Below, one piece after another: positions 17,688 through 25,192 of a stretch of 64,000 bases of DNA. The stretch spans positions 372,001-436,000 of the forward strand of contig NZ_BAAANL010000001.1 in assembly GCF_039529775.1 (NCBI RefSeq), in the 5' to 3' direction. Origin of the DNA: Myceligenerans crystallogenes. Lineage in GTDB: Bacteria > Actinomycetota > Actinomycetes > Actinomycetales > Cellulomonadaceae. Under the pieces are notes generated by a model that saw only the letters and a program-made list of their open reading frames with translations, did no database searches and was not told where the DNA came from. Made by a program: the position numbers and the translations under genes. Numbering within the stretch: the stretch's first letter is position 1; each line of letters opens with the position of its first letter.

Positions 17688-18623
17688 GTGAGCGGCAACA
17701 TGTACGGCGCCGACATCGAGGCGCTGCGGCAGCTCGCGGACCAGATCGCCCGGGGCGGCGAGGCCCTGGAGGGCGTGGTCGGGATCGTGGAATCGGCGAT
17801 GCCGACCCCGGAGCAGTGGAACGGCTTCGACGCCGAGGGGTTCCGCGAGGAGTGGAGCGGGACGCACGCGCCCGCGATCACGACGACCGCCCAGGCGCTG
17901 GCCGAGGTGGCCATGAAGGTCCGCGAGAACGCGGACGCGCAGGAGTCGACGTCCGAGGACACGGGCGGCCTGGGCAGCGGCGGCGGCTCGGGCGGCGGTG
18001 GCGGGGGCGGCGGTGGCGGCTCCTGGGGCGGGACCTCGGGCGAGGGCTCCGGCGAGTCCGACTGGCGCGACTCCGTCCCGGATCTGCCGGACAGCATCCG
18101 CGACATCATCGACGTCGAGGGGACGACGGGGGACGCCGGCGGCTTGTTCGCGAGCCTCCTCGGGCTCAAGTTCCCCGAGTTCGCCAAGGGCATGGGCGGC
18201 GTCTTCAGCGTCGCCGGTCTGGTCACCGGTTCGTACCAGTACATCGACTCGGGCCTCGACTTCCTCCGCGAGGGCGGCGCCGACAACCTGTACTCGGCGG
18301 GCGACGGTTATGTCGCGGCGGCGCTCGCCGCGGGCACCCTCTTCGGCGGGCCGGCGGCCCCGGCCTTCGCCATCGCGGGCGGCGTCTGGGCGGGCGCGAG
18401 CCTGATCAACGGCCTCGTCTCCGACCGCCCGCTCACCCAGAACCTCATCGACTACGTGAGCCCGGTGGGCCTGATCTACAACGCCTTCTCGGACACGAAC
18501 CTGTCCGACGACATCGCGGGGATCGCCGATTCGGCGGTCGACAAGGCGGGCGAGGTCGTGGGCGACGTCGTCGACGCCGGCGGTGACCTCATCGAGGGCG
18601 CCGGCGACCTGCTCGGGTTCTGA
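17688..18623 (+). CDS. WXG100-fused protein with hydrophobic C-terminal region, second copy
   Basis: The 311-residue protein starts with a WXG100 domain (about 1-92; QWNGFDAEGF) that begins SGNMYGADIEALRQLADQIA, clearly homologous to the heads at 12690 and 15473. A Gly-rich linker (about 95-125) is followed by an acidic stretch and a hydrophobic C-terminal region (about 160-260). It ends in an amphipathic segment (GEVVGDVVDAGGDLIEGAGDLLGF) similar in style to the end of the 12690 protein. The tail sequence otherwise differs from that protein. GTG at 17688 with GAGAGGAGG upstream fits better than the longer open frame. It is a probable substrate of the ATPase; its activity is unknown. Confidence 0.8.
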   Translation: MSGNMYGADIEALRQLADQIARGGEALEGVVGIVESAMPTPEQWNGFDAEGFREEWSGTHAPAITTTAQALAEVAMKVRENADAQESTSEDTGGLGSGGGSGGGGGGGGGGSWGGTSGEGSGESDWRDSVPDLPDSIRDIIDVEGTTGDAGGLFASLLGLKFPEFAKGMGGVFSVAGLVTGSYQYIDSGLDFLREGGADNLYSAGDGYVAAALAAGTLFGGPAAPAFAIAGGVWAGASLINGLVSDRPLTQNLIDYVSPVGLIYNAFSDTNLSDDIAGIADSAVDKAGEVVGDVVDAGGDLIEGAGDLLGF

Positions 18624-18682
18624 TCGTGGGCGCACAAGGCATCATGGGCGATGACATGTCGCACCGGACGAAAGGCATGACG

Positions 18683-19339
18683 ATGGCGGAGACCACTGTG
18701 GAAGCGCCGGGAGGCGGCCGTACGGACGGCGCCCGGATCGATCTCGCGGCGGTCGAGCTGCTGGCGCTCGTCTCGATGCGCCGGAACACCGCGACGGACC
18801 GCGCCCGCGCGCTGCTCGGCCTGCCCGAGGACGGGATCGACTCGCCGGTCACCACGGCGGGCGTCGGCTCGCTGCTCGCGCGGCGCCTCGCCACGGTCGC
18901 CGAGGGCCGGCTGGCGCCGCTGGGCCCCGTGAACGAGATCGCGTCGATCCTGATGAACGCCGTCGAGTGGATCGAGGCGATCGGCACCACCGACGACGCG
19001 TCGAACGTCGCGGCGGTGATCCGTTCCCCGGAGGGGACGGTCCTGCTCGAGCCGCGCCCGTACGACGTCTGGAACGCCTGGCCGCTGTCACAGGGCGACC
19101 CGCTGCCCGTCATCGGCGCGCGCTTCGTCGCCTCGGCGTTCGGCAACCTGCCGCGGTCGAGGCCGTTCTCCGGCAGCGTCCGCGTCGTCGCCGCGGACGC
19201 CACGACGCGTTCGGCCGTCGTGACGGTGTCCGACGACGAGGCGTGGACCCTCGCGAGCGGCCCCGGCGGCGACATCTCCGAACCCGCCCCGATCACACCC
19301 GACCCGACCTTCCAGGTGCTCGCCACGACCCTGGCGTGA
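18683..19339 (+). CDS. Soluble EspG-like protein, first of a tandem pair
   Basis: The 218-residue protein has no signal peptide. It shares its plan with the next gene product: N-terminal helices (AAVELLALVSMRRNTATDRARALLGLP), a GVGSLLARRLAT segment, then PEGTVLLEPRPYDVWNAWPL and a C-terminal ITPDPTFQVLATTLA. The pair arose by tandem duplication. The pattern (helical LLARRL segment, then a per-protein beta sheet) resembles EspG chaperones of ESX systems, but this is not secure. ATG at 18683 is chosen for AAAGG at 18671-18675 with 7-base spacing; ATGs at 18644, 18656 and 18677 and GTG at 18626 are alternatives. Confidence 0.6.
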   Translation: MAETTVEAPGGGRTDGARIDLAAVELLALVSMRRNTATDRARALLGLPEDGIDSPVTTAGVGSLLARRLATVAEGRLAPLGPVNEIASILMNAVEWIEAIGTTDDASNVAAVIRSPEGTVLLEPRPYDVWNAWPLSQGDPLPVIGARFVASAFGNLPRSRPFSGSVRVVAADATTRSAVVTVSDDEAWTLASGPGGDISEPAPITPDPTFQVLATTLA

Positions 19340-19398
19340 CGACGGCCGCCACGGATGCGCCGCGCACGTCGCGAGCACCCCACGACGAGAGGGAGACC

Positions 19399-20040
19399 AT
19401 GACCAACCAGACCGCCGCACCCGACCTGCGGACGATCGTGTCGGAGTTCACCGCCTTCGAGATCACCGCGCTGCTGTCGGTGATCGACACGGAGTCCGCC
19501 GCACGCACCCTCGAGCTGCTGCACCTGCCCGCGGTGGAGAAGGACTCTCCGGCCGTCGGCATCGGGCTGAGCACGCTGATCGCCCGGGGCAAGATCACCA
19601 CCACGGGCGGCCTGATGCCCGTCGGCGACGCCGCACGGCTGGCCGGCCTCGGCGGCACGGCCACGACCTGGATCGAGACCGTGACGATCACGGGCGACCG
19701 GAAGTCCGTCGCGGTCTTCGTCTCCGCGCCCGAGGGGACGGTCTTCCTGGAGCCGGCCCCCTTCGGCCTGTGGCTGGTCTGGCCGGTCAAGCCGGGCGTC
19801 AGCGCCGAACGGGCCGCCGCCGGGTACGTGGGCGCGGCCTTCGAGAAGGCCGCCGGCGCGCCGTTCGGCGGCAGCGTGGAGGCCACCCGCCTGGAGGGTC
19901 CGGTCCGGACCGCCGCGGTGAAGGTCGACGACGCCGGCACGTGGCGCCTGCAGGCCGGCGAGCTCGACAGGCCGGAGCCGCCGCGGCAGATCGCCGCCGA
20001 TCCGACGTTCGCCGTGCTCGCGGAGGCGATCGCCGGATGA
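19399..20040 (+). CDS. Soluble EspG-like protein, second of a tandem pair
   Basis: The 213-residue protein is a paralogue of the 18683 product: shared features are FEITALLSVIDTESAARTLELLHLP, VGIGLSTLIARGKIT, PEGTVFLEPAPFGLWLVWPVKPG and IAADPTFAVLAEAIAG. ATG at 19399 has GAGAGGGA in front. It overlaps the next gene by ATGA. Because it follows the WXG fusion at 17688 it may bind or protect that protein. No catalytic motif is visible. Confidence 0.6.
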   Translation: MTNQTAAPDLRTIVSEFTAFEITALLSVIDTESAARTLELLHLPAVEKDSPAVGIGLSTLIARGKITTTGGLMPVGDAARLAGLGGTATTWIETVTITGDRKSVAVFVSAPEGTVFLEPAPFGLWLVWPVKPGVSAERAAAGYVGAAFEKAAGAPFGGSVEATRLEGPVRTAAVKVDDAGTWRLQAGELDRPEPPRQIAADPTFAVLAEAIAG

Positions 20041-20333
20041 GCGGGATGGTGTCCGGGCCCGGCCCCGCATCGGACGAGCCGGCCCGGGCGAAGAAGGAGG
20101 CCCGCAACTCCGCGATCGTGGCGGCGGGCTCGTTCGTCCTGGCCGCGGTGGTGTGGCTCGCCTGGTGGCGGGCGCAGGTCGAGCACGTCACCGGCCCGCG
20201 CCGGGGCTTCCACGAGGGCGACCCGTTCCCGTGGTTCCTCGTCTACCCGATGATCGGCGTCGGTCTCTGGTTCACGGTCACGGCGATCCGCGAACGGGCC
20301 GCGTCCTCGCGCCTGAAGGGCCCGCGAGGCTGA
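20037..20333 (+). CDS. Small two-helix membrane protein
   Basis: The 98-residue protein has a charged start and two membrane helices (about residues 26-44 and 68-86) with a short loop holding GPRRGFHEGDPFPW. The start overlaps the previous stop (ATGA). It ends the second WXG-fusion unit and occupies the place that the larger two-helix protein (14509) has in the first unit. The function is unknown; an immunity role is conceivable. Confidence 0.6.
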   Translation: MSGMVSGPGPASDEPARAKKEARNSAIVAAGSFVLAAVVWLAWWRAQVEHVTGPRRGFHEGDPFPWFLVYPMIGVGLWFTVTAIRERAASSRLKGPRG

Positions 20334-20371
20334 TTTCGGCGGGGGCGCGTGGTCACTCCGTGGACAAGCAG

Positions 20372-20402
20372 TTAGGTGCTGCTTACCCGTGGTCGGTAGA
20401 AT
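20372..20402 (+). promoter_or_regulatory. Promoter region of the ferredoxin reductase, weak IdeR-like box
   Basis: A -10-like TAGAAT lies at 20397-20402, about 53 bases before the start codon. Just upstream, TTAGGTGCTGCTTACCCGT (20372-20390) keeps the left half of the DtxR/IdeR box but only about 11 of 19 positions overall. Iron control is therefore only a possibility. Confidence 0.3.
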
Positions 20403-20454
20403 CACGCCTGGCCTTCGATTGTCATCCCTCCACCGACCCGGAAGGCGCCTCTTC

Positions 20455-21864
20455 GTGAGCACCCGACCCTTGCGCGTCGCCGTCGTCGGTGCCGGACCCG
20501 CCGGCATCTACGCGAGCGACATCCTGTCCAAGACCGACCTCGACGTCTCGATCGACCTGTTCGAGCGCCTCCCGGCGCCGTTCGGGCTCGTCCGCTACGG
20601 TGTCGCGCCGGACCACCCGCGCATCAAGCAGATCATCGTGGCGCTCCACAAGGTCCTGTCCCGCGGTGACATCCGCCTGCTGGCGAACGTGGACTTCGGC
20701 ACGGACGTCAAGCTGGAGGACCTGCGGCAGTTCTACGACGCCGTGATCTTCTCCACCGGCGCCATCAAGGACGCCGACCTGAACATCCCGGGCATCGACC
20801 TGGACGGCTCCTACGGCGCCGCGGACTTCGTGTCCTGGTTCGACGGCCACCCCGACGTGCCGCGCACCTGGCCGCTGGAGGCGCGCGAGATCGCCGTCAT
20901 CGGCGCCGGGAACGTCGCGCTCGACGTCGCCCGGATCCTGGCCAAGCACCCCAAGGACCTGCTGGTCACCGAGATCCCGGCCAACGTGTACGAGGGCCTG
21001 TCGGCCTCGCCGGTCACGGACGTGCACGTGTTCGCCCGCCGCGGCCCGGCCCAGGTGAAGTTCTCGCCGCTGGAGCTGCGCGAGCTGGGCCACGTCCCGG
21101 ACGTCGACATCATCGTCTACCCCGAGGACTACGACTTCGACGAGGGCTCCGAGGCCGCGATCAACTCGTCGAACCAGACCAAGCAGGTCGTCAAGACCCT
21201 CACGGACTGGGCCCTGGACGACCCGGAGACCAAGACGGCGTCGCGCCGCCTGCACCTGCACTTCCTGCACCAGCCGCACGAGGTGCTGGGCGAGGACGGC
21301 AAGGTCACGGGCTTCCGCACCGAGCGCACCGCCCTGCAGGGCGACGGCACGGTCAAGGGCACGGGCGAGTTCCACGACTTCCCGGTGCAGGCCGTCTACC
21401 GCGCGGTGGGCTACTTCGGCTCCCCGCTGTCGGAGATCCCCTACGACGAGCACAAGGGCGTCATCTCCAACCGCGAGGGCCGCGTCGTCGACCTGGACGG
21501 CGAGCAGGTGCCCGGCGTGTACGCGACCGGCTGGATCAAGCGCGGCCCGGTGGGCCTCATCGGCCACACCAAGTCCGACGCCTCGGAGACCGTCAAGCAC
21601 CTGGTCGAGGACGTGGCGGGCGTGGCCGACGGCGTCGCCCCGGCCGAGGGCGACCTGTTCGGCGGCCGCACGGCCCCGCAGGGCGACCCGGAGGCGATCA
21701 CCGCGTTCCTCGCGGACAAGGGCGTGGACGTCATCGAGTGGTCCGGCTGGGAACTCCTCGACGCCCACGAGCGCTCCCTCGGCGAGGCCGAGCAGCGCGA
21801 GCGCATCAAGGTCGTCCCCCGCGACGAGATGATCGCCGTCGCCAAGGGCGAGCACCGGGCCTGA
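20455..21864 (+). CDS. fprA: FprA-type ferredoxin/adrenodoxin-NADP+ reductase
   Basis: The 469-residue FAD flavoprotein has an N-terminal dinucleotide site (VAVVGAGPAGIYAS), the family motif FGLVRYGVAPDHPRIK, a second NADPH site (IAVIGAGNVALDVARIL) and a C-terminal GVYATGWIKRGPVGLIGHTK motif. It passes electrons from NADPH to ferredoxin for cytochromes P450 and other redox partners in the cytoplasm. GTG at 20455 is preferred because it puts the FAD motif near residue 9 as in homologues and has GGAAGG upstream; an in-frame start at 20389 would add an unconserved tail. It is a single-gene unit ended by the hairpin at 21886. Confidence 0.95.
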   Translation: MSTRPLRVAVVGAGPAGIYASDILSKTDLDVSIDLFERLPAPFGLVRYGVAPDHPRIKQIIVALHKVLSRGDIRLLANVDFGTDVKLEDLRQFYDAVIFSTGAIKDADLNIPGIDLDGSYGAADFVSWFDGHPDVPRTWPLEAREIAVIGAGNVALDVARILAKHPKDLLVTEIPANVYEGLSASPVTDVHVFARRGPAQVKFSPLELRELGHVPDVDIIVYPEDYDFDEGSEAAINSSNQTKQVVKTLTDWALDDPETKTASRRLHLHFLHQPHEVLGEDGKVTGFRTERTALQGDGTVKGTGEFHDFPVQAVYRAVGYFGSPLSEIPYDEHKGVISNREGRVVDLDGEQVPGVYATGWIKRGPVGLIGHTKSDASETVKHLVEDVAGVADGVAPAEGDLFGGRTAPQGDPEAITAFLADKGVDVIEWSGWELLDAHERSLGEAEQRERIKVVPRDEMIAVAKGEHRA

Positions 21865-21885
21865 CCCGCTCCGCGGGCCGCACGA

Positions 21886-21930
21886 CGACGGCCGGGGTCC
21901 CTTCCGCACGGAAGGCGACCCCGGCCGTCG
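21886..21930 (+). terminator. Large hairpin terminator after fprA (contains repeat copy 1)
   Basis: A 14-base-pair outer stem (21886-21899 with 21917-21930) encloses a 6-base-pair inner stem CCTTCC/GGAAGG with loop GCAC. Its right part belongs to a 37-base perfect repeat (21900-21936) that recurs at 23280-23316. Confidence 0.8.
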
Positions 21931-21936
21931 CCGTCG
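21900..21936 (+). repeat. 37-bp direct repeat, left copy
   Basis: These 37 bases are identical to 23280-23316. The two copies lie 1380 bases apart and flank the AAA+ ATPase gene. Each is the distal part of a terminator hairpin. Confidence 0.85.
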
Positions 21937-21970
21937 TCGATGGCCGCCGCCGCACCGAGCCGGTCGCAGA

Positions 21971-22020
21971 TGGTTTACAGAGGTTTACTACTGGACCGTA
22001 AACCTTCCTAAACCTACTAT
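21971..22020 (+). promoter_or_regulatory. AT-rich promoter/operator with inverted GGTTTAC repeats, leaderless start
   Basis: Two direct GGTTTAC units (21972-21978, 21982-21988) face GTAAACC and TAAACC (21998-22012), forming an inverted array around the centre. TGGACC (21992-21997) and TACTAT (22015-22020) are 17 bases apart and fit a sigma-70 promoter. The ATG begins only 7 bases after the -10, so the mRNA is probably leaderless. This is the most AT-rich stretch in the region. Confidence 0.6.
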
Positions 22021-22026
22021 CGGTCC

Positions 22027-23262
22027 ATGGATCCGGTGACGAACCCGTACACGCCCAACGCCGGCGCGACGCCGATCGCTCTGGTCGGCCGTGATGACCA
22101 GCTGGCGTCGTTCGACATCCTCCTCGGACGGCTGCGCAACGGTTACCCGGAGCAGTCGATGATCGTCACGGGCCTTCGAGGCGTGGGCAAGACCGTGCTG
22201 CTGGGCGCCTTCGCGCGCAAGGCGGAGTCCGCCGGCTGGAAGGTCATCGAGATCGAGGTCCCGAAGCGTGACACGGACCTGCACTTCCGTCGGCAGATCA
22301 GCCAGGGCGTCCGCAAGGCGCTCCTGACCATGAGCACGCCGGATCGCTGGCGGGACCTGATGCGCAAGGCGGTCGGCGTGCTCCGGAGCTTCACGCTGAG
22401 CGTCGACCCCGAGGGGAACCTCACCGCAGGGCTCGGCGTGGAACAAGCTCTCGGCCAGGCCGACACCGGCGATCTGGCCCTCGACCTCACCGACATGCTG
22501 GTAGCACTCGGCGAGGCGGCGCAGGAGGAGGAGACCGGGGTGGTCCTCCTGGTCGACGAGGTCCAGTTCCTGACCACCGACCAGCTCGAGGGCGTCATCA
22601 TGGCCCTCCACAAGACCGTGCAGCGGGCCCTGCCCGTCACGATGGTCGCCGCAGGGCTTCCGCAGATCGCCGAACTGGCCGGGCAGGCGAAGTCCTACGC
22701 GGAGCGGCTGTTCAAGTTCCCCGAGATCGGCAACTTCGGAGCTGAGGACGCACGCAAGGCGCTCACCGCGCCCGCCCGTCGTCACGGCGTGGAGTACGAC
22801 GACGACGCCCTGGACCTGTGCGCGTCGATCACGGACGGCTACCCGTACTTCCTGCAGGAACTGGGGTACGCGATCTGGCCGATCGCCCATGGTTCGCGGA
22901 TCACACGACGCGACGTCGAACTCGCCGAGGTCGACTACACGGCCAAGCTCGACGGCAGTTTCTTCCGGGTACGCCTGGACCGGACCACGAACCTCGAGCG
23001 GGCCTACATGCGGGCCATGGCCGAACTGGGCCCGGAGCCGCACGGGACGGGGGAGGTGGCCCGGCTCCTGAGCCGGACGTCCGCCCAGGTCGCCACGGTA
23101 CGAGCGACGCTGATCCAAAAGGGCCTGCTGTACACGCCCGAGTACGGCTCCACCCAGTTCACGGTGCCGCACTTCGACCAGTTCATGCTCAGAGCCGTCC
23201 CCGATCTGAGGGTCCCCGAGGTCCGGCCGCGCGGCCGCAAGGGCGCCGCGGAACAGCTGTGA
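22027..23262 (+). CDS. Solitary AAA+ ATPase with C-terminal winged helix
   Basis: The 411-residue protein has Walker A GLRGVGKTVLL (about residues 49-59), Walker B VVLLVDEVQF (about 173-182) and a sensor-like VAAGLP. A lid region follows, then a C-terminal winged-helix-like domain (GTGEVARLLSRTSAQVATVRATLIQKGLLYTPEYGSTQFTVPHFDQFMLR). This is the AAA_16/Orc1-Cdc6-like or STAND-like architecture seen in many unassigned bacterial ATPases. It has no signal or membrane segment. It stands alone between two copies of a 37-bp repeat and is driven by an AT-rich promoter with inverted repeats, suggesting autoregulation or acquisition. The actual target is unknown. Confidence 0.85.
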   Translation: MDPVTNPYTPNAGATPIALVGRDDQLASFDILLGRLRNGYPEQSMIVTGLRGVGKTVLLGAFARKAESAGWKVIEIEVPKRDTDLHFRRQISQGVRKALLTMSTPDRWRDLMRKAVGVLRSFTLSVDPEGNLTAGLGVEQALGQADTGDLALDLTDMLVALGEAAQEEETGVVLLVDEVQFLTTDQLEGVIMALHKTVQRALPVTMVAAGLPQIAELAGQAKSYAERLFKFPEIGNFGAEDARKALTAPARRHGVEYDDDALDLCASITDGYPYFLQELGYAIWPIAHGSRITRRDVELAEVDYTAKLDGSFFRVRLDRTTNLERAYMRAMAELGPEPHGTGEVARLLSRTSAQVATVRATLIQKGLLYTPEYGSTQFTVPHFDQFMLRAVPDLRVPEVRPRGRKGAAEQL

Positions 23263-23266
23263 ACGA

Positions 23267-23310
23267 CGACTGCCGGGGGCCTTCCGCACGGAAGGCGACC
23301 CCGGCCGTCG
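23267..23310 (+). terminator. Hairpin terminator after the AAA+ ATPase (contains repeat copy 2)
   Basis: The right arm is identical to that of the fprA terminator. The left arm differs at about three positions but still pairs. It lies 5 bases after the ATPase stop and also faces the convergent GH13 gene. Confidence 0.7.
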
Positions 23311-23316
23311 CCGTCG
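23280..23316 (+). repeat. 37-bp direct repeat, right copy
   Basis: These bases are identical to 21900-21936. The sequence diverges sharply on either side of the repeat except for the left hairpin arm, which is partly conserved. Confidence 0.85.
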
Positions 23317-23354
23317 ATGCCCGACGCCGTCCGTCCAGGACGGAGCCGCCGGGC

Positions 23355-25091
23355 CTACCCGGGCGTCGTCGCGACGTAGACCCTGGCTTCCCACGGAGCG
23401 AGCGCGAGCCGGCCGGCCGTGGTGGGGGCGTCCGGTCCGCCGTTGCTCAGCAGGAGGTCGTACCGCCCGACGTCGAGATCGATCTCCGTCCGCTCGCCGG
23501 CGAGGTTCGCCACGACGAGGAGGGTGGTGTCCTCGTGCCGGCGCCTGTAGGCGTAGACGGCCGGGTGGTCCGGCAGGAGCATCTCGAAGTCGCCGTGCGC
23601 GACCACGGGAAGCGTGTGCCGTAGCTCGATGAGGCGCCGGTAGTGGCTGAAGATCGAGCCGGGGGAGTCGTACTGGGCGGCGGCGTTGAGCCAGGCATGG
23701 TTCGGGTTGACGGCGATCCAGGGGTCTCCGGTGGTGAAGCCTGCCTGCGGTCCGTCGTCCCACTGCACGGGGGTGCGGGCGTTGTCGCGCCCGATGTGCC
23801 GGACGGCCGCCATGACCTGCTCGGGGTCCTGTCCGGCCGCGACGGCGCCGCGGTAGTGGTTGAGGGATTCGACGTCCCGGAGGTCCTCCACGGCCGCGAA
23901 GGGCGCGTTGGTCATGCCGATCTCCTCGCCCTGGTAGACGTAGGGGGTGCCGCGGTGCAGGTGCAGCACGGTGGCCAGGGCGGTGGCCGACTCGCGCCAG
24001 TGCGCGCCGTCGTCGCCGAACCGGGAGACGCTGCGTGGCTGGTCGTGGTTCCCGAGGTAGAGGCTGTTCCAGCCGGTCGAGCCCAGCTCGCGCTGCCAGC
24101 GCCCGAGGGAGGCCTTGAGGTCGGACACCCGGAGCGGGAGCGGGTCGAACTTGCCGCCGGGGCCGTGGTCGAGGTTCACGTGCTCGAACTGGAACACCAT
24201 GTCGAGCTCGTGCCGCGCGGGGTCGGTGAACAGGACGGCGTCCTCCCAGGTGACACCGGGCATCTCGCCGACGGTGAGGTACTGCCCCTCCCGCCCGGCG
24301 AAGACCTCGCGGTGCATCTCCTGCATGAACTCGTGGATGCGCGGGCCGTTCGCGTAGTGGGGGAACCCGTTCCCGAGCCCTGAGGCGCCCGGAACGCCGT
24401 CGGGCAGCGCGGTGTCCTTCGAGATGAGGTTGATGACGTCCATCCGGAAACCGTCGACCCCCCGGTCGAGCCACCAGCGCATCATGGCGTACACGGCGTG
24501 GCGGACGTCGGGGTTCTCCCAGTTGAGGTCGGGCTGCCTGCGGTCGAACAGGTGGAGGTAGTACTCCCCGGTGGCCGGGTCGAGGGTCCAGGCGGGGCCG
24601 GAGAAGAAGGACTCCCAGTTGGTGGGTTCTGCCCCGGGGTCACCCGGTGCGAGGCCGTCGCGGGCGGGGCGCCACCAGTACCAGTCGCGCTTGGGGTTGT
24701 CCTTGCTCGACCGCGACTCGCGGAACCACGGGTGCTCGTCGCTGGTGTGGTTGACGACGAGGTCCATGACGAGTTTCATGCCGCGCCGGTGGATCTCGGC
24801 CAGGAGGTCGTCGAAGTCGGCCAGGGTCCCGAAGACCGGGTCGATGTCGTGGTAGTCGCTGATGTCGTAACCGTTGTCGGCGTGGGGCGAGCGGTAGATC
24901 GGCGACAGCCAGATCACGTCGACGCCGAGCCGTTGCAGGTGGTCCAGCCGGGAGCGGATCCCCGGCAGGTCGCCGATCCCGTCACCGTTCGAGTCGGCGA
25001 ACGAGCGGGGGTAGATCTGGTAGACGACGGCGCTCCTCCACCAGTGCGGATCGGTTCCGGTCGTGACGTGGTCGGTCTGCGTGAGCGACAT
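23355..25091 (-). CDS. GH13 oligo-1,6-glucosidase / alpha-glucosidase
   Basis: The 578-residue cytoplasmic enzyme lacks a signal peptide. It has the GH13 regions VYQIYPRSFADSNGDGIGDLPGI, DLVVNHTS, GFRMDVI (nucleophile Asp218), the acid GEMPG (Glu276) and NHDQPRSVSRF (third Asp near 350). The set with QPDLNWENPDV fits GH13 subfamily 31, which cleaves alpha-1,6 bonds in isomaltose and short isomalto-oligosaccharides, releasing glucose. AAGGAA precedes ATG at 25091. It is the last gene of the minus-strand importer operon, so it would digest what the ABC transporter brings in. Alpha-1,4 specificity cannot be excluded from sequence. Confidence 0.93.
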   Translation of the reverse strand: MSLTQTDHVTTGTDPHWWRSAVVYQIYPRSFADSNGDGIGDLPGIRSRLDHLQRLGVDVIWLSPIYRSPHADNGYDISDYHDIDPVFGTLADFDDLLAEIHRRGMKLVMDLVVNHTSDEHPWFRESRSSKDNPKRDWYWWRPARDGLAPGDPGAEPTNWESFFSGPAWTLDPATGEYYLHLFDRRQPDLNWENPDVRHAVYAMMRWWLDRGVDGFRMDVINLISKDTALPDGVPGASGLGNGFPHYANGPRIHEFMQEMHREVFAGREGQYLTVGEMPGVTWEDAVLFTDPARHELDMVFQFEHVNLDHGPGGKFDPLPLRVSDLKASLGRWQRELGSTGWNSLYLGNHDQPRSVSRFGDDGAHWRESATALATVLHLHRGTPYVYQGEEIGMTNAPFAAVEDLRDVESLNHYRGAVAAGQDPEQVMAAVRHIGRDNARTPVQWDDGPQAGFTTGDPWIAVNPNHAWLNAAAQYDSPGSIFSHYRRLIELRHTLPVVAHGDFEMLLPDHPAVYAYRRRHEDTTLLVVANLAGERTEIDLDVGRYDLLLSNGGPDAPTTAGRLALAPWEARVYVATTPG

Positions 25092-25192
25092 GGGTTTTCC
25101 TTGGGGTTATCGGGTCCGGCGAGCCTGGGGTCGTCCAGGCGCGACGCCCTGGCCCGGTGCCGAAGTGGTCACCGGGCCAGGAAGGGGCGGGG

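Noticed and set aside
21900..23316. The 37-bp repeats as insertion-sequence ends
   Set aside because: They are direct, not inverted, lie behind stop codons as terminator arms, and no transposase or recombinase is encoded between them.
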